Positions 9,101-17,133 of a stretch of DNA of 64,000 nucleotides are shown in pieces. Below the pieces are notes generated by a model. That model made no database searches, had not been told where the DNA came from, and worked only from the letters and a program-made list of their open reading frames with translations. The first letter of the stretch is position 1, and every line of letters begins with the position of its first letter. Position numbers and translations under genes: made by a program. The stretch is from Larsenimonas suaedae. Its GTDB lineage: Bacteria; Pseudomonadota; Gammaproteobacteria; Pseudomonadales; Halomonadaceae. The stretch is taken from contig NZ_JAMLJI010000001.1 in assembly GCF_023712105.1 (NCBI RefSeq), positions 868,001 to 932,000 on the forward strand. Reading direction: 5' to 3'.

Positions 9101-9868
9101 GCTGACCCACATGTCGCGAAGGGCGCGCTTCTGGGCAAGGCTCTCGGTCTGGGCATCGATCACCGGCTCAAGCGCCGCGGCAACGGAGGCCGGCGCCTCG
9201 ACCCGCTCACCGGCCCAGCATAAAGGCGCAGGCCGCCCACCTTGAAGCAGCGGCGACACCGCCGCCGCCAGCGCATCCGGTCCGGACCACCGCTCAAGAA
9301 TAAGACGCTGAAGCGCGCCCTCAAGGGGGTAGTAACGCCGGCGCCAGTAGTCATCGACCACCTGCTGATAAAGCGGGGCGATGTCCTGCACAAGCGTCGA
9401 GGCAAAGAGGCTGCCACTATCAAACGCGTGGCGCTTGAGCATGCGCTGGCAGAACCCATGAATGGTAAAGATTGCCGCGTCGTCCATCAGCCGCGCCGCC
9501 TGATCGAGCCGCGCCGCGCCGCGACTGGCCGCCTCCGATTCGATGCTACCAAGCACCGCCTCGAGCACGGCGTCCGGCATCTTGATCCCCAAAAGCACAT
9601 CACGCGCCTGCATAAGGCGTGCGCGAATTCGATCTCTCAGCTCCTGGGTCGCGGCCTCGGTAAAGGTCACCACCAGAATTTCCGGCGGCATCATCGGCCG
9701 CACGAATGCGGCCTCACCGCCATGGCCCAGAATCAGACGCACATAGAGCGCGGCCAGGGTAAAGGTCTTGCCGGTACCGGCGCTGGCCTCGATCAGCCGA
9801 CGCCCGGTCAGGGGAAAGGTTGGAATATCGAGCGCCTGGGCGCCCTCATTGATCGCAGGCTGGCTCAT
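6167..9868 (-). CDS. recB: Exodeoxyribonuclease V subunit beta (RecB)
   Basis: The 1233-residue protein is the 3'-5' helicase and nuclease subunit of RecBCD. Near the N-terminus, ASAGTGKTFT (about residues 29-38) is the Walker A loop. LIDEFQDTDP (about 412-421) is Walker B of a UvrD/Rep-type helicase, and ITLHKSKGLQYPIVYLP (about 770) is a C-terminal helicase motif. GMLKGYIDLV followed by IIDWKS (about 1115-1135) is the RecB-family nuclease site, with its Asp and Asp-x-Lys residues. Length matches the usual 1180-1250. recD follows with overlap, while recC is not adjacent but starts about 7 kb upstream. The gene begins 109 bp from the divergent C45 hydrolase gene, so it needs its own promoter. 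Confidence 0.96.
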   Translation of the reverse strand: MSQPAINEGAQALDIPTFPLTGRRLIEASAGTGKTFTLAALYVRLILGHGGEAAFVRPMMPPEILVVTFTEAATQELRDRIRARLMQARDVLLGIKMPDAVLEAVLGSIESEAASRGAARLDQAARLMDDAAIFTIHGFCQRMLKRHAFDSGSLFASTLVQDIAPLYQQVVDDYWRRRYYPLEGALQRLILERWSGPDALAAAVSPLLQGGRPAPLCWAGERVEAPASVAAALEPVIDAQTESLAQKRALRDMWVSGREAMTAEIEAAISEKRVNGRSFKQDDLEPKLSALADWLEDGTQMTPPRAIRDSKGHFWCGQARFDAAANKQKTPPRHAFFEGLDRYQETLSSITEPTPALLAHARDEISEALLFEKRRQAQWTFDDLLNELDNALSGPAGPRLAERIRTELPVALIDEFQDTDPTQYRIFSTIYPDPAAEDHALLLIGDPKQAIYGFRGADIATYLSARRSARTHHTLVRNFRSTHAMVDAVNQLFSMRAVPFSHEDIPFQPVSAKGLERTFVHRDQVAPALTFWWPSAVESIGTGEYQRQMATALTRDVQSLLAGGQAGTSGFDTASGERVPVRPADIAILVRTGLEAERVREALEAGGIKSVYLSQKRSVFESDTAFQLLQVLEAVASPRDDRRLKGALGTRLLSNGLGDVVALIDDELGWESMIERFDEYHRRWRREGVLPMLRAVMHEFEVGARLLAQPDGERRLTDFLHLGELAQKASQFLDGEQALLRWMHRGLSGRFDEGLDADALVQRLESDDALVRVITLHKSKGLQYPIVYLPFIGNYRDAATGNGPVPVLDAEGGKMLAWHLDEAQRCEAEQARLEEDVRLLYVGLTRAQFACRVGLAPVYKGRKARSLPSDATTLSNAAIGWLVAGDAECGQTGAEIKARLEALSINESIACTVPPEAVMSPPRFDRETHDWQGARIFDGAIDRRFFMTSYSGVMALAGSGQQPAAEIGEGLDTEVLKERTPTPPPPGRTLLAFERGPRAGTFLHHVLDRVDWARLGTPAHDDALGEWLDARLAQSGFETRWRVPLMTAVAVLGQRAFVPEGRLIDMHRWRTELEFWLSVPSVELAELDRIICALDPLPVRRPALGDRKLHGMLKGYIDLVAEFDGRYYIIDWKSNHLGEGVEDYDEASMARAIAHHRYDVQYWLYSLALHRLLRARLPNYDPERHFGGVRYVFLRALAFPEADGFWCRRPDPQALSRLDVLFNDEVSGDARTV

Positions 9869-9977
9869 GAAGGCTCGTTTTTACCCAAGGGTTGGTAACA
9901 GGGACTCGACGTCACACACGGATAGGCCCATGCTGAACGTCTTCGCACACCCAATGTTCAATCGAGGATTGGATTCT

Positions 9978-11042
9978 ATGGTGACACAGATCGAAGCCCG
10001 CGGCAGCCACTGGAGCCTGGGCGAAACGCATGGCCAAATGGCCGAAGAACAGATCCGGTTGAGCCTTGCCAACTACCGGCGCATGTTCGAGGAAGTGGCG
10101 GGCATCGACTGGCGCGAGGCCCGACGCACCGCCGAGACCTTCAAGCCGGCGATCGAACAGGCAAGCCCGGAACTTTTGGAAGAAATGGCCGGCATTGCCG
10201 ACGGCGCACGGGTCGATCTTCTCGATATTCTGGTACTCAATGCCCGCAGCGAAATCGTTCTGACCCACGCAGGCCGTCCCGTTCAAAGCGATGGCTGTTC
10301 GGCGCTTTATCAGCGCCACCCGGACGATGACAGCCTGTGGCTTGCCCAGAACTGGGACTGGATTCCGGATCAACGTGAAGCCCTGGTGGCGCTCACACTT
10401 CACCCCGACAACAAGCCCGCGATCCACATGATTACCGAGGCCGGCATCATCGGCAAGATCGGCATGAACGCGCTCGGGGTCGGGGTCTGCCTTAATGCGT
10501 TGCGCTCGCGCATCTGCAAGCCCAAGCTGCCGGTACACGTGATGCTGCGCCGCATTCTCGAAAGCGATGGGGTCGAACACGCCCTCGACATGGTCGATGA
10601 GATCGGCACGGCCTCACCGGCGCATTTTCTGATTGCGGATGCAGACGGCAAGGCCGCCTCGGTGGAAGTCTCGCCGATGGGCGACACCGCAATGCTGCCA
10701 AGAAAAGGCGCCCTTTTTCACACCAACCATCTGGTGTCACGCCACCTTCCCCCGGATCTTGAGGACTTTCCCAACCCGGATTCCTTCGACCGGCTCGAGC
10801 GTCTGCGCGCCCTGAGCCAGGACACTGCGCCCTCCTTCGACACCCTGTTCGAACGCTTGAGCGACGAGCACGGCGCGCCCAACAGCATCTGCCGATACGT
10901 CGATCCCGAGCGGCCGGCCGCCGAACGGATGGAGACGCTGTTCACGATTGTCATGAATCTGAAGGAGCGCAGCCTGCGCTACAGCTTCGGCCGGCCCGGC
11001 CCCGAGACCCCGCAACACACGTTTCACTTCGAGGCTCAATAG
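9978..11042 (+). CDS. C45-family self-processing acyltransferase/amidohydrolase (Ntn fold)
   Basis: The product resembles acyl-CoA:6-aminopenicillanic acid acyltransferase-like proteins (peptidase family C45), which cut themselves to expose an N-terminal Cys nucleophile. In this reading the nucleophile is C107 in SDGCSAL, followed by the LAQNWDW motif typical of the family. Further signs are GIIGKIGMNALGVGVCLNAL and the VEVSP segment. Start choice: the ATG at 9978 has GAGG ten bases upstream and gives 354 residues; an ATG at 9930 is an alternative. It is divergent from recB and convergent with the MocA-like gene (7-bp overlap). Native substrates of bacterial members are mostly unknown; N-acyl amines or lactam-like amides are candidates by family only. 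Confidence 0.85.
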   Translation: MVTQIEARGSHWSLGETHGQMAEEQIRLSLANYRRMFEEVAGIDWREARRTAETFKPAIEQASPELLEEMAGIADGARVDLLDILVLNARSEIVLTHAGRPVQSDGCSALYQRHPDDDSLWLAQNWDWIPDQREALVALTLHPDNKPAIHMITEAGIIGKIGMNALGVGVCLNALRSRICKPKLPVHVMLRRILESDGVEHALDMVDEIGTASPAHFLIADADGKAASVEVSPMGDTAMLPRKGALFHTNHLVSRHLPPDLEDFPNPDSFDRLERLRALSQDTAPSFDTLFERLSDEHGAPNSICRYVDPERPAAERMETLFTIVMNLKERSLRYSFGRPGPETPQHTFHFEAQ

Positions 11043-11635
11043 CGCCTGAGTGCGTCCGGGCGGTCGACGTCGTGGCACGCTCGTGGATCGCTCATCTCAA
11101 GACGCACCAGCACCTCAGGGTGCGCGGCGATTACGCATTTTCCGGCGTTATCCCCGGTCAGGCCCTTGAGCGCCGGCCAGAACGCGCGCCCCCACGCCAC
11201 CGGATGCCCCGGAAGTCCGGCGCCATTCGAGCGTAACAGCCAGGGGCGCACGATGTTCAAGGCGCCGGCACTGGCTTCAACGCGCTCAACCACCTCCGGG
11301 GTCAGCGACGGCATGTCACCAAGGGCCACCAGAACGGCGTCCTTGTCGAGCTTGGCCTCGCTGCGTGAGAGCGCCTCAGAAAGGGTTGCGCCCATGCCCT
11401 GCTCCGATCGCGTGCAGAAGACGGGTTGAACGGTTGGAAAGCGCGCGCACAGCGCGTCAAGCCACGGCGCGCCACGGTCACTTAAGCGAAGTGCCAGATG
11501 AATGGAGCGATCGGAAAACGGGGTCAGCGACGCCTCGAGCAGCGTCTCGCTCGGGCTTATCCGTGCCAGGCGCTTGTCCGCGTCGCCGAAGCGGCGGCTG
11601 CAGCCCGCCGCCAGCAGGATGACCGGCAGCGTCAC
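11036..11635 (-). CDS. MocA/MobA-like nucleotidyltransferase
   Basis: This 199-residue protein has the N-terminal LAAGCSRRFG signature (about residues 8-17) and an internal ALGDMP motif (about 105-110) of the NTP-transferase fold used by MocA (molybdenum cofactor cytidylyltransferase) and MobA. Such enzymes attach CMP or GMP to molybdopterin for molybdenum hydroxylases. The Lys in the loop ADKRL fits the family consensus. Its start overlaps the end of the XdhC-like gene by four bases, so both are cotranslated. The partner suggests service to a xanthine-dehydrogenase-like enzyme encoded elsewhere. CMP versus GMP specificity cannot be read. Confidence 0.85.
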   Translation of the reverse strand: MTLPVILLAAGCSRRFGDADKRLARISPSETLLEASLTPFSDRSIHLALRLSDRGAPWLDALCARFPTVQPVFCTRSEQGMGATLSEALSRSEAKLDKDAVLVALGDMPSLTPEVVERVEASAGALNIVRPWLLRSNGAGLPGHPVAWGRAFWPALKGLTGDNAGKCVIAAHPEVLVRLEMSDPRACHDVDRPDALRRY

Positions 11636-12633
11636 GCCGGCACACGTGCGCGGCTGACAACGTCGTTGACCTCAACGCCCCGGTGCGTTCGCAGGATGTC
11701 CGCCATCACCGCCAGCGCGATTTCCGCCGGCGCCTTGCTGCCAAGGTTCAAGCCGATCGGCATGTGAATTCGCGCAATCTGGGCGTCACTGAGCCCGCCT
11801 GAGCGCGCAAGCCGCGCCGCGCGCGTCCGCGAGGTATTGACCGAGCCCATCGCCCCGATATAGAACGCCTCGGTCTTGACCGCCTCGATCATCGAGGGAT
11901 CATCAAGGCGCGGATCGTGAGTAAGCGCAACGATCGCGGTCGCACCGTGGGTCGCTCCGGAGGCGATGAACAGCGCCGGCAGCACGCTTTGAACCTCAAC
12001 GCCTGGCACGTCAAAGCCCGCCCGCTTGTCGGCTCTCGGGTCACAGACGATCACTTCGAATCCCATGGTGCGGGCAAAGTGGGCGCAGTATTCCGCCACC
12101 GGCGAGATGCCGGCCAGAATCAGTCTGAGTGCGGGGCCAATGCGAACGTAGATCGTCGCGTCGTCTTCGCGCACTACCGGCGCGGGCGTGGCCTGATCAA
12201 GCGACACCCGGTAGCGCCCACCATCGAGCTGAACCTGACGAATAAGCTGCTTTTGTCCCAGAAGCGTTGCGTGCAGCACCTCGAGGTGCGTCAGCCACTC
12301 GGCGTTGGCCTCACGGCGCTCGATCATGACCCGCAGCACCCCACCACAGGGAAGCTCCAACCGCTGACTCTCCTCCTGGGTGGCGCCGTAGTCGATGCAT
12401 TGCACCGTGTGAGGAAAAAGCGCGCCATCGCGGATCGACTCGATGAACGCGTCCTCGACGCACCCTCCCGACAGCGAGCCAACATAGCGCCCATCATCAA
12501 GCGCGACCAGAAGCGAACCCGGGGGCCGCGGCGATGAGCCATAGGTTGACACCACCGTACATAACCAGATGGGTTGCCCCGAGCGCGCCCAGTCAAGCGC
12601 CTGCTCGAGCACCCGCACATCCATGTGATGCAT
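11632..12633 (-). CDS. XdhC/CoxI-family molybdenum cofactor insertion protein
   Basis: The 333-residue protein has the two-part XdhC layout. The N-terminal XdhC_CoxI domain shows TVVSTYGSSPRPPGS (about residues 26-40) and GSLSGGCVED (about 52-61). The C-terminal Rossmann-like domain shows LILAGISPVAEYCAHFA and VIVCDPRADKR (about 180-215). Members bind molybdenum cofactor, help add the terminal sulfur and deliver it to molybdenum hydroxylases such as xanthine dehydrogenase. It is coupled to a MocA-like gene, a well-known pairing, but no molybdenum hydroxylase subunit is in the window. The upstream intergenic stretch holds 15-bp tandem repeats shared with the ubiX 3' end. Confidence 0.9.
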   Translation of the reverse strand: MHHMDVRVLEQALDWARSGQPIWLCTVVSTYGSSPRPPGSLLVALDDGRYVGSLSGGCVEDAFIESIRDGALFPHTVQCIDYGATQEESQRLELPCGGVLRVMIERREANAEWLTHLEVLHATLLGQKQLIRQVQLDGGRYRVSLDQATPAPVVREDDATIYVRIGPALRLILAGISPVAEYCAHFARTMGFEVIVCDPRADKRAGFDVPGVEVQSVLPALFIASGATHGATAIVALTHDPRLDDPSMIEAVKTEAFYIGAMGSVNTSRTRAARLARSGGLSDAQIARIHMPIGLNLGSKAPAEIALAVMADILRTHRGVEVNDVVSRARVPA

Positions 12634-12752
12634 ACTGACCTCCTGTCCATAGTGGACTTAAGTATAAGAGGCTCACGCCTTATCGCCACCGGCGCTGCTG
12701 TCAGCCTGCTTAAATGTTACTGCCGATGGACAAGGCCATGGCTGGCTGTCAG

Positions 12753-12797
12753 AGGCGTTATTGTTGGAGACGTTACTGTCAAAGGCGTTACTGCCAG
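12753..12797. repeat. Three imperfect 15-bp tandem repeats at the ubiX 3' end
   Basis: Units 12753-12767, 12768-12782 and 12783-12797 share the core GCGTTACTG or close variants (second base varies). The third unit covers the ubiX stop codon (12788-12790). They look like slippage-derived copies of the gene end. No known protein-binding site is recognised. Confidence 0.7.
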
Positions 12798-13357
12798 CGC
12801 GTGACCGTCCCCAGATCAATATCGAACAGATCAAGCACACGCCCGAGGCTATGGTCGACCATCGCCTCGAGACTTTGAGGGCGGGCGTAGAACGCCGGTA
12901 CGGGCGGTGCGATGATCACACCCATCTCGGCAAGCGAGGTCATGTTTTTCAAGTGATTGCGGTGAAGCGGAGTCTCACGCACCATCAGCACCAGCTTGCG
13001 CTGCTCCTTCATGACCACGTCAGCAGCGCGGGTCAGAAGCGTGGAGGTGGACCCGGTGGCCATGTCCGACATCGAGCGCACCGAACATGGCGCCACGATC
13101 ATGCCGAGGGTCTTGAAGGACCCGCTAGAGACTGCCGCACCGATGTCCTTGGCGCTATAGCACTGATCGGCCAGTGCCTTGACCTCAGAGGCCTTCCAAT
13201 CGGTTTCGTGCGCCAGAGTCACCTCGGCCGACGGGGTCATCACCAGGTGGGTTTCAATCGGTGTATCGCGCAACAACATCAAAAGGCGCACACCATAGAT
13301 GGCGCCGGAGGCACCGGAGATACCGATGATCAAACGATCGGGACACGCCTGCGTCAT
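12788..13357 (-). CDS. ubiX: Flavin prenyltransferase UbiX
   Basis: The 189-residue protein makes prenylated FMN, the cofactor of the UbiD decarboxylase in ubiquinone synthesis and of related decarboxylases. The FMN-binding loop IIGISGASGAIYG lies at about residues 10-22. APCSVRSMSDMATG (about 91-104) and the basic, conserved stretch LMVRETPLHRNHLKNM (about 135-150) complete the UbiX signature. Length is the family norm. It starts 28 bp after the recC stop and is probably cotranscribed with recC. No ubiD is in the window. Confidence 0.96.
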   Translation of the reverse strand: MTQACPDRLIIGISGASGAIYGVRLLMLLRDTPIETHLVMTPSAEVTLAHETDWKASEVKALADQCYSAKDIGAAVSSGSFKTLGMIVAPCSVRSMSDMATGSTSTLLTRAADVVMKEQRKLVLMVRETPLHRNHLKNMTSLAEMGVIIAPPVPAFYARPQSLEAMVDHSLGRVLDLFDIDLGTVTRWQ

Positions 13358-13385
13358 GAACTGCTCCTTAACTGTCAGCCGCTCA

Positions 13386-16300
13386 TTATAGCCCGCCCGA
13401 GGTGGTCTGTTCGACGCGGGTGCTCAGATCAGACCAGAACGCGCCATAAAGCGCCTCGCTCACGCGCTCGAACCCTGCATCCATCAACGCCTCGATGTTC
13501 GGCCACAGCTCATTCATGGCCGGTTCCTGACGGCGAACAGGCGCCGGGCCGTTATAGATGCCCTCCTCGTAACGTTCACGAAGCCGCTCAAGGCGCGGAT
13601 CGCCCGACTTATCCTCACCGTCGCCCTCGCCCTCGCCCTCGTCAGCACCGGCCAGCGACCACCAGTGAACCCCAAGGGCGGCCACACTCGGAAGTGGCGT
13701 CTGCCAGCCTTCAGCCCAGAGTTCAAGCAGTGACTCGAGCCGGGCACGCCCTTCCTCATGCGAGGGTGGCACGCAGGTCAACACGCGATCCTCGAACACC
13801 ACCCCAAGCGTAAACGGTTGGCCACACGCGCTGGCACACTGCTGCGCCACCCAAGGGCCGAACAGCCGGTGCGGCTTGCCGTACTCGACAAGGCGCCCGT
13901 CCCGCGCACGCTTGAAATGGCCGTAATGCCCGGGCAACACGTGCCAGCGCCACAGCACGCCGGCCTCATCGGTGCGAAAACCGTCCAGCCGGTCGCGAAG
14001 CGACACCGCGCCATGCAGCGTTTCATGAGTAAGGGCAAGCGTCAGCGGGCGCTCGAGGGCCACATACGACGGTTCAAGGGCCTGCCAATGCGCCCACTGC
14101 GCAGTAACCGGCGTTTCTACCGTCGTCATCCAGTGCTCGCCAAAGCCGAGTGCCGGGAGCGCGCCACGGCGCTGCCAACGGGTCATGTGCTCCGCCGCGG
14201 CGGCGCCGTCGCGGGCAAGCTCTTCCAGAAACGCCTGCTTGATCTGATGCACCTCAAGGGCATTCAGCGAAAACGGTTCGCGGTCATCATCGAGCGCTTC
14301 GGGCTCCTGAAATCCGATGCCAAGTCGCGCGCCCAGACACACCTGAAACGGCCGACGCAGCAGCCGCTCAAGCTCCGAAAGGGTCAAGGGCGTCTCGGGA
14401 AGCGCAGCCTCGGGCACCGGCACCGACGGCTCGGCAACACGAGCGTAAAGGCGCGCCCAGTGCTCATCGAACGTCCATAACCGGTCGGAACGGCCGGCGT
14501 CGAAATAGCGCCGCGAGAACGGCTGTAGAGGGTACTCGGTCAGCACCTGCTCAAGCACCGGGCCGCGCTTGGCGCTGCACCAGCCGATGTCGAGCGTGTC
14601 GATCAATTCACCGACCAGCACCGACGGCACCCGCTCGGTGTTGTCGCGCTGATCGCGCCCGACCCAGGAAAGCGTCAACCGCTCACGCGCCGAGAGCAGT
14701 GCCTCGAGAAAGAGGTAGCGGTCATCGTCGCGGCGGGAGCGGTCTCCGGCGCGCGGGCGAGCCGCCATCAGATCGAAGTCCTGCGGCAGTCGCGCCCGCG
14801 GATAGTCGCCGTCGTTCATCCCCAGAAGCACAACCTCCCGAAATGGAATGGCGCGCATCGGCATCAGGGTCGCGAAGTTGACCTTGCCGGCCAGAAAGCG
14901 CTGCGCAAGGCCGCCGGCGTCCAGTCGCTCCTGAAGCGCGTCGCGCACCACCACGTGAGAGAGATCACCATCAAACGACGCACACTGACACTCCGCCACC
15001 CACTCGGTCAGACTCTGCTGCAGCCGGTCGATGATGAACCAGTCGCTGCTGCTCTCGGGCGAGAGCGTCGCCTCGATCAACGCAACGATCACCTGCTGCC
15101 ACTGCTCGGGGCCGCGCGCGCACTCAAGCAGCGCGCTCTGACGCATGAGGATCTCCAGAAGCTCCGCCAGCCGGCCGGCAAGCGCAGCGTCGATGCCGCC
15201 GACTTCATCAAAGGGTTCGATGTCTGCAAACGCCGCGCTGTCGCCATTGGCGTAGCCAAGCAGCATCCGCTTCAATCCGAACATCCAGGTATTGCCCTCA
15301 AGCGGTGGCAACCCCAGCCGCTCGCGGTGGGCGCCATCCATGCCCCAGCGTACCCCGCTGTCACGGAGCCAGCGCCCGAGCAGTTCAAGCTCGGCGTCGT
15401 CAATCGAAAAGCGCTGACGAAACGCCGGGACATCGAGCCAGTCCAGCAGCGTCGAAACACCCAGGCGCTCATTGGGCAGATCGAGCAGGGAAAGCACCAG
15501 CACCAGCAGCGGGTCGGCCTGGGTCGCCTGCTGATCGGCGATGGTGTAGGGGATGTAGTCCGAGCGCGACGGACTGATCTGGCCAAACACGGCCTCGATC
15601 AATGGCGCGTAGGCGTTGACGTCCGGCACCATGACGATCACGTCGCGGGGCTTGAGGCCGGGGCGACGCTCGAAGGCATCGAGCAGTCGATCCCGCAGAA
15701 TCTCAACTTCGCGAAGCGGGGAATGCGCACTGACCAGCGCGACCGAATCGTCGTCCAGAGGCACCGGGCGCTTTTGACCGTCCACCACGTGCTCACTCGG
15801 GTGGGTGAGATCGAGAATGTCCTGTTGAAGCTGGTGCAGGAGCGGTGCCTGCTCACACTCGACGCGATCACGAAAGAGGTCCTGCTCCAGCGAAAACGGA
15901 TTGTGCGCCTCGAACTCATACAACGACACCAGAAAGTCGCGCCCCTGAGTCCCCCAGCTTGCAAGCATCGGGTTCGCGCTCAAATGAAGCAGCTCGGGGT
16001 CGACCACGTCGAGCCCGGGCTTGTCGGCGTGGCGGCGCTTGGCAAGCTCACGGCCAAGCACCTCGCGGTCGGCCACCACATCGCCCCAGTAATACCGGCA
16101 CGGATTGGTCATCAACAGCACCACTTCGACCACATTCGACAGCGCGTGCAGCACATCGAGCACCTGCATCGGCAGCGCCGAAATCCCGAACACGAACACG
16201 CGTCCGGGAAGCCCTGCAGGCACGGTCTCAAGCGCCCGGGCTCGGGCAAGAAAGCGCTCGTGCAGCGCTGCCCGGTGCTGGTCCCGAAGCTCCGGTTGTG

Positions 16301-16847
16301 CGTCCTCGAGCAGTGCCCGCCAGAGCATCGGCTGCCAGCGTTCGTCGTCTCGAAGCGTGTCAGGGGCGTCCTCGCCGGCCTGCCAGGCCGCCATCCATTC
16401 AGGCCGATAGACCAGATACTGGTCGAACAGATCCGCAAGCTGCGCCGCCAGCTGATACCGCTTGCGCTCGAGCACGTCCGGGCGCGGATAGCGCTCACCT
16501 TCAAGATAGTGCGCCAGCGGCTCGAACTCTGGGCGTGTACTCAGCGCGGGAAGAAGTCGCATCAGGCGCCAGGTCAGCGCCGGCTTGTCAAACGGGGAGC
16601 GCTCGGGAATGTCGTCGCCAAGCACCGCCCGGTAGGCACGCCAGGCAAACGAGGATGGCATGGGAAAATCGAGCGCCGCCGCAATGCCGCTGTGTTCGGC
16701 AAGGGCGTGCCGAAGCCACTGGGCCATGCCGTTGGATTGCACGATGAAGGTTTCATCGTCGAGGGGGTCGAGTGGATGGCGTTCGATGACCGACAGCGCC
16801 AGCGATTTCAGATCTTCGACGTGATTGGCGTGGATCACGGTAAACAT
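13386..16847 (-). CDS. recC: Exodeoxyribonuclease V subunit gamma (RecC)
   Basis: RecC recognises Chi and holds the RecBCD complex together. The ATG at 16847 is chosen because GGGAG lies six bases upstream and the sequence then begins MFTVIHANHVEDL, a typical RecC start; an in-frame ATG at 16874 would add nine residues. This gives 1153 residues, the usual size. The internal segments FDLMAARPRAGDRSRRDDDRY and VVLLGMNDGDYPR are conserved in RecC's helicase- and nuclease-like inactive domains. Near the C-terminus an acidic EGEGEG run (13620-13640) is encoded by a hexanucleotide repeat. recC is separated from recB by ubiX, xdhC, a MocA-like gene and a C45 hydrolase. Confidence 0.96.
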   Translation of the reverse strand: MFTVIHANHVEDLKSLALSVIERHPLDPLDDETFIVQSNGMAQWLRHALAEHSGIAAALDFPMPSSFAWRAYRAVLGDDIPERSPFDKPALTWRLMRLLPALSTRPEFEPLAHYLEGERYPRPDVLERKRYQLAAQLADLFDQYLVYRPEWMAAWQAGEDAPDTLRDDERWQPMLWRALLEDAQPELRDQHRAALHERFLARARALETVPAGLPGRVFVFGISALPMQVLDVLHALSNVVEVVLLMTNPCRYYWGDVVADREVLGRELAKRRHADKPGLDVVDPELLHLSANPMLASWGTQGRDFLVSLYEFEAHNPFSLEQDLFRDRVECEQAPLLHQLQQDILDLTHPSEHVVDGQKRPVPLDDDSVALVSAHSPLREVEILRDRLLDAFERRPGLKPRDVIVMVPDVNAYAPLIEAVFGQISPSRSDYIPYTIADQQATQADPLLVLVLSLLDLPNERLGVSTLLDWLDVPAFRQRFSIDDAELELLGRWLRDSGVRWGMDGAHRERLGLPPLEGNTWMFGLKRMLLGYANGDSAAFADIEPFDEVGGIDAALAGRLAELLEILMRQSALLECARGPEQWQQVIVALIEATLSPESSSDWFIIDRLQQSLTEWVAECQCASFDGDLSHVVVRDALQERLDAGGLAQRFLAGKVNFATLMPMRAIPFREVVLLGMNDGDYPRARLPQDFDLMAARPRAGDRSRRDDDRYLFLEALLSARERLTLSWVGRDQRDNTERVPSVLVGELIDTLDIGWCSAKRGPVLEQVLTEYPLQPFSRRYFDAGRSDRLWTFDEHWARLYARVAEPSVPVPEAALPETPLTLSELERLLRRPFQVCLGARLGIGFQEPEALDDDREPFSLNALEVHQIKQAFLEELARDGAAAAEHMTRWQRRGALPALGFGEHWMTTVETPVTAQWAHWQALEPSYVALERPLTLALTHETLHGAVSLRDRLDGFRTDEAGVLWRWHVLPGHYGHFKRARDGRLVEYGKPHRLFGPWVAQQCASACGQPFTLGVVFEDRVLTCVPPSHEEGRARLESLLELWAEGWQTPLPSVAALGVHWWSLAGADEGEGEGDGEDKSGDPRLERLRERYEEGIYNGPAPVRRQEPAMNELWPNIEALMDAGFERVSEALYGAFWSDLSTRVEQTTSGGL

Positions 16848-17133
16848 GGCAACTCCCTTGCTTGATCGACCCATCCTAGCGAGAAAGCCGGGTCGACAAC
16901 AGCCGTGGCCACCACGGAAAGACGCCCGAAGACAACTTCGACGTTAGTCTAAAAGACAGATTTGGCACATCCTATGACTGACATAGCCATGGTAAGGTTG
17001 CGCCCACGCTAAATCGTGTCAGCACCGCCTGGCGGGCCGGCACCGGCTTCATGCACTGCTCCCCGTCCACAAGGGCACTTCAAGGGCAGACGACCATACA
17101 CCACGAGCACCCGCTCGGCATGAGAAATCCACG

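Noticed and set aside
8552-9223. 223-codon plus-strand frame across recB
   Set aside because: Antisense shadow of RecB.
14955-16865. 636-codon open frame on the plus strand across recC
   Set aside because: It is antisense to a clear RecC; its translation is rich in Arg, His and Leu with no family features, typical of a shadow in GC-rich DNA.
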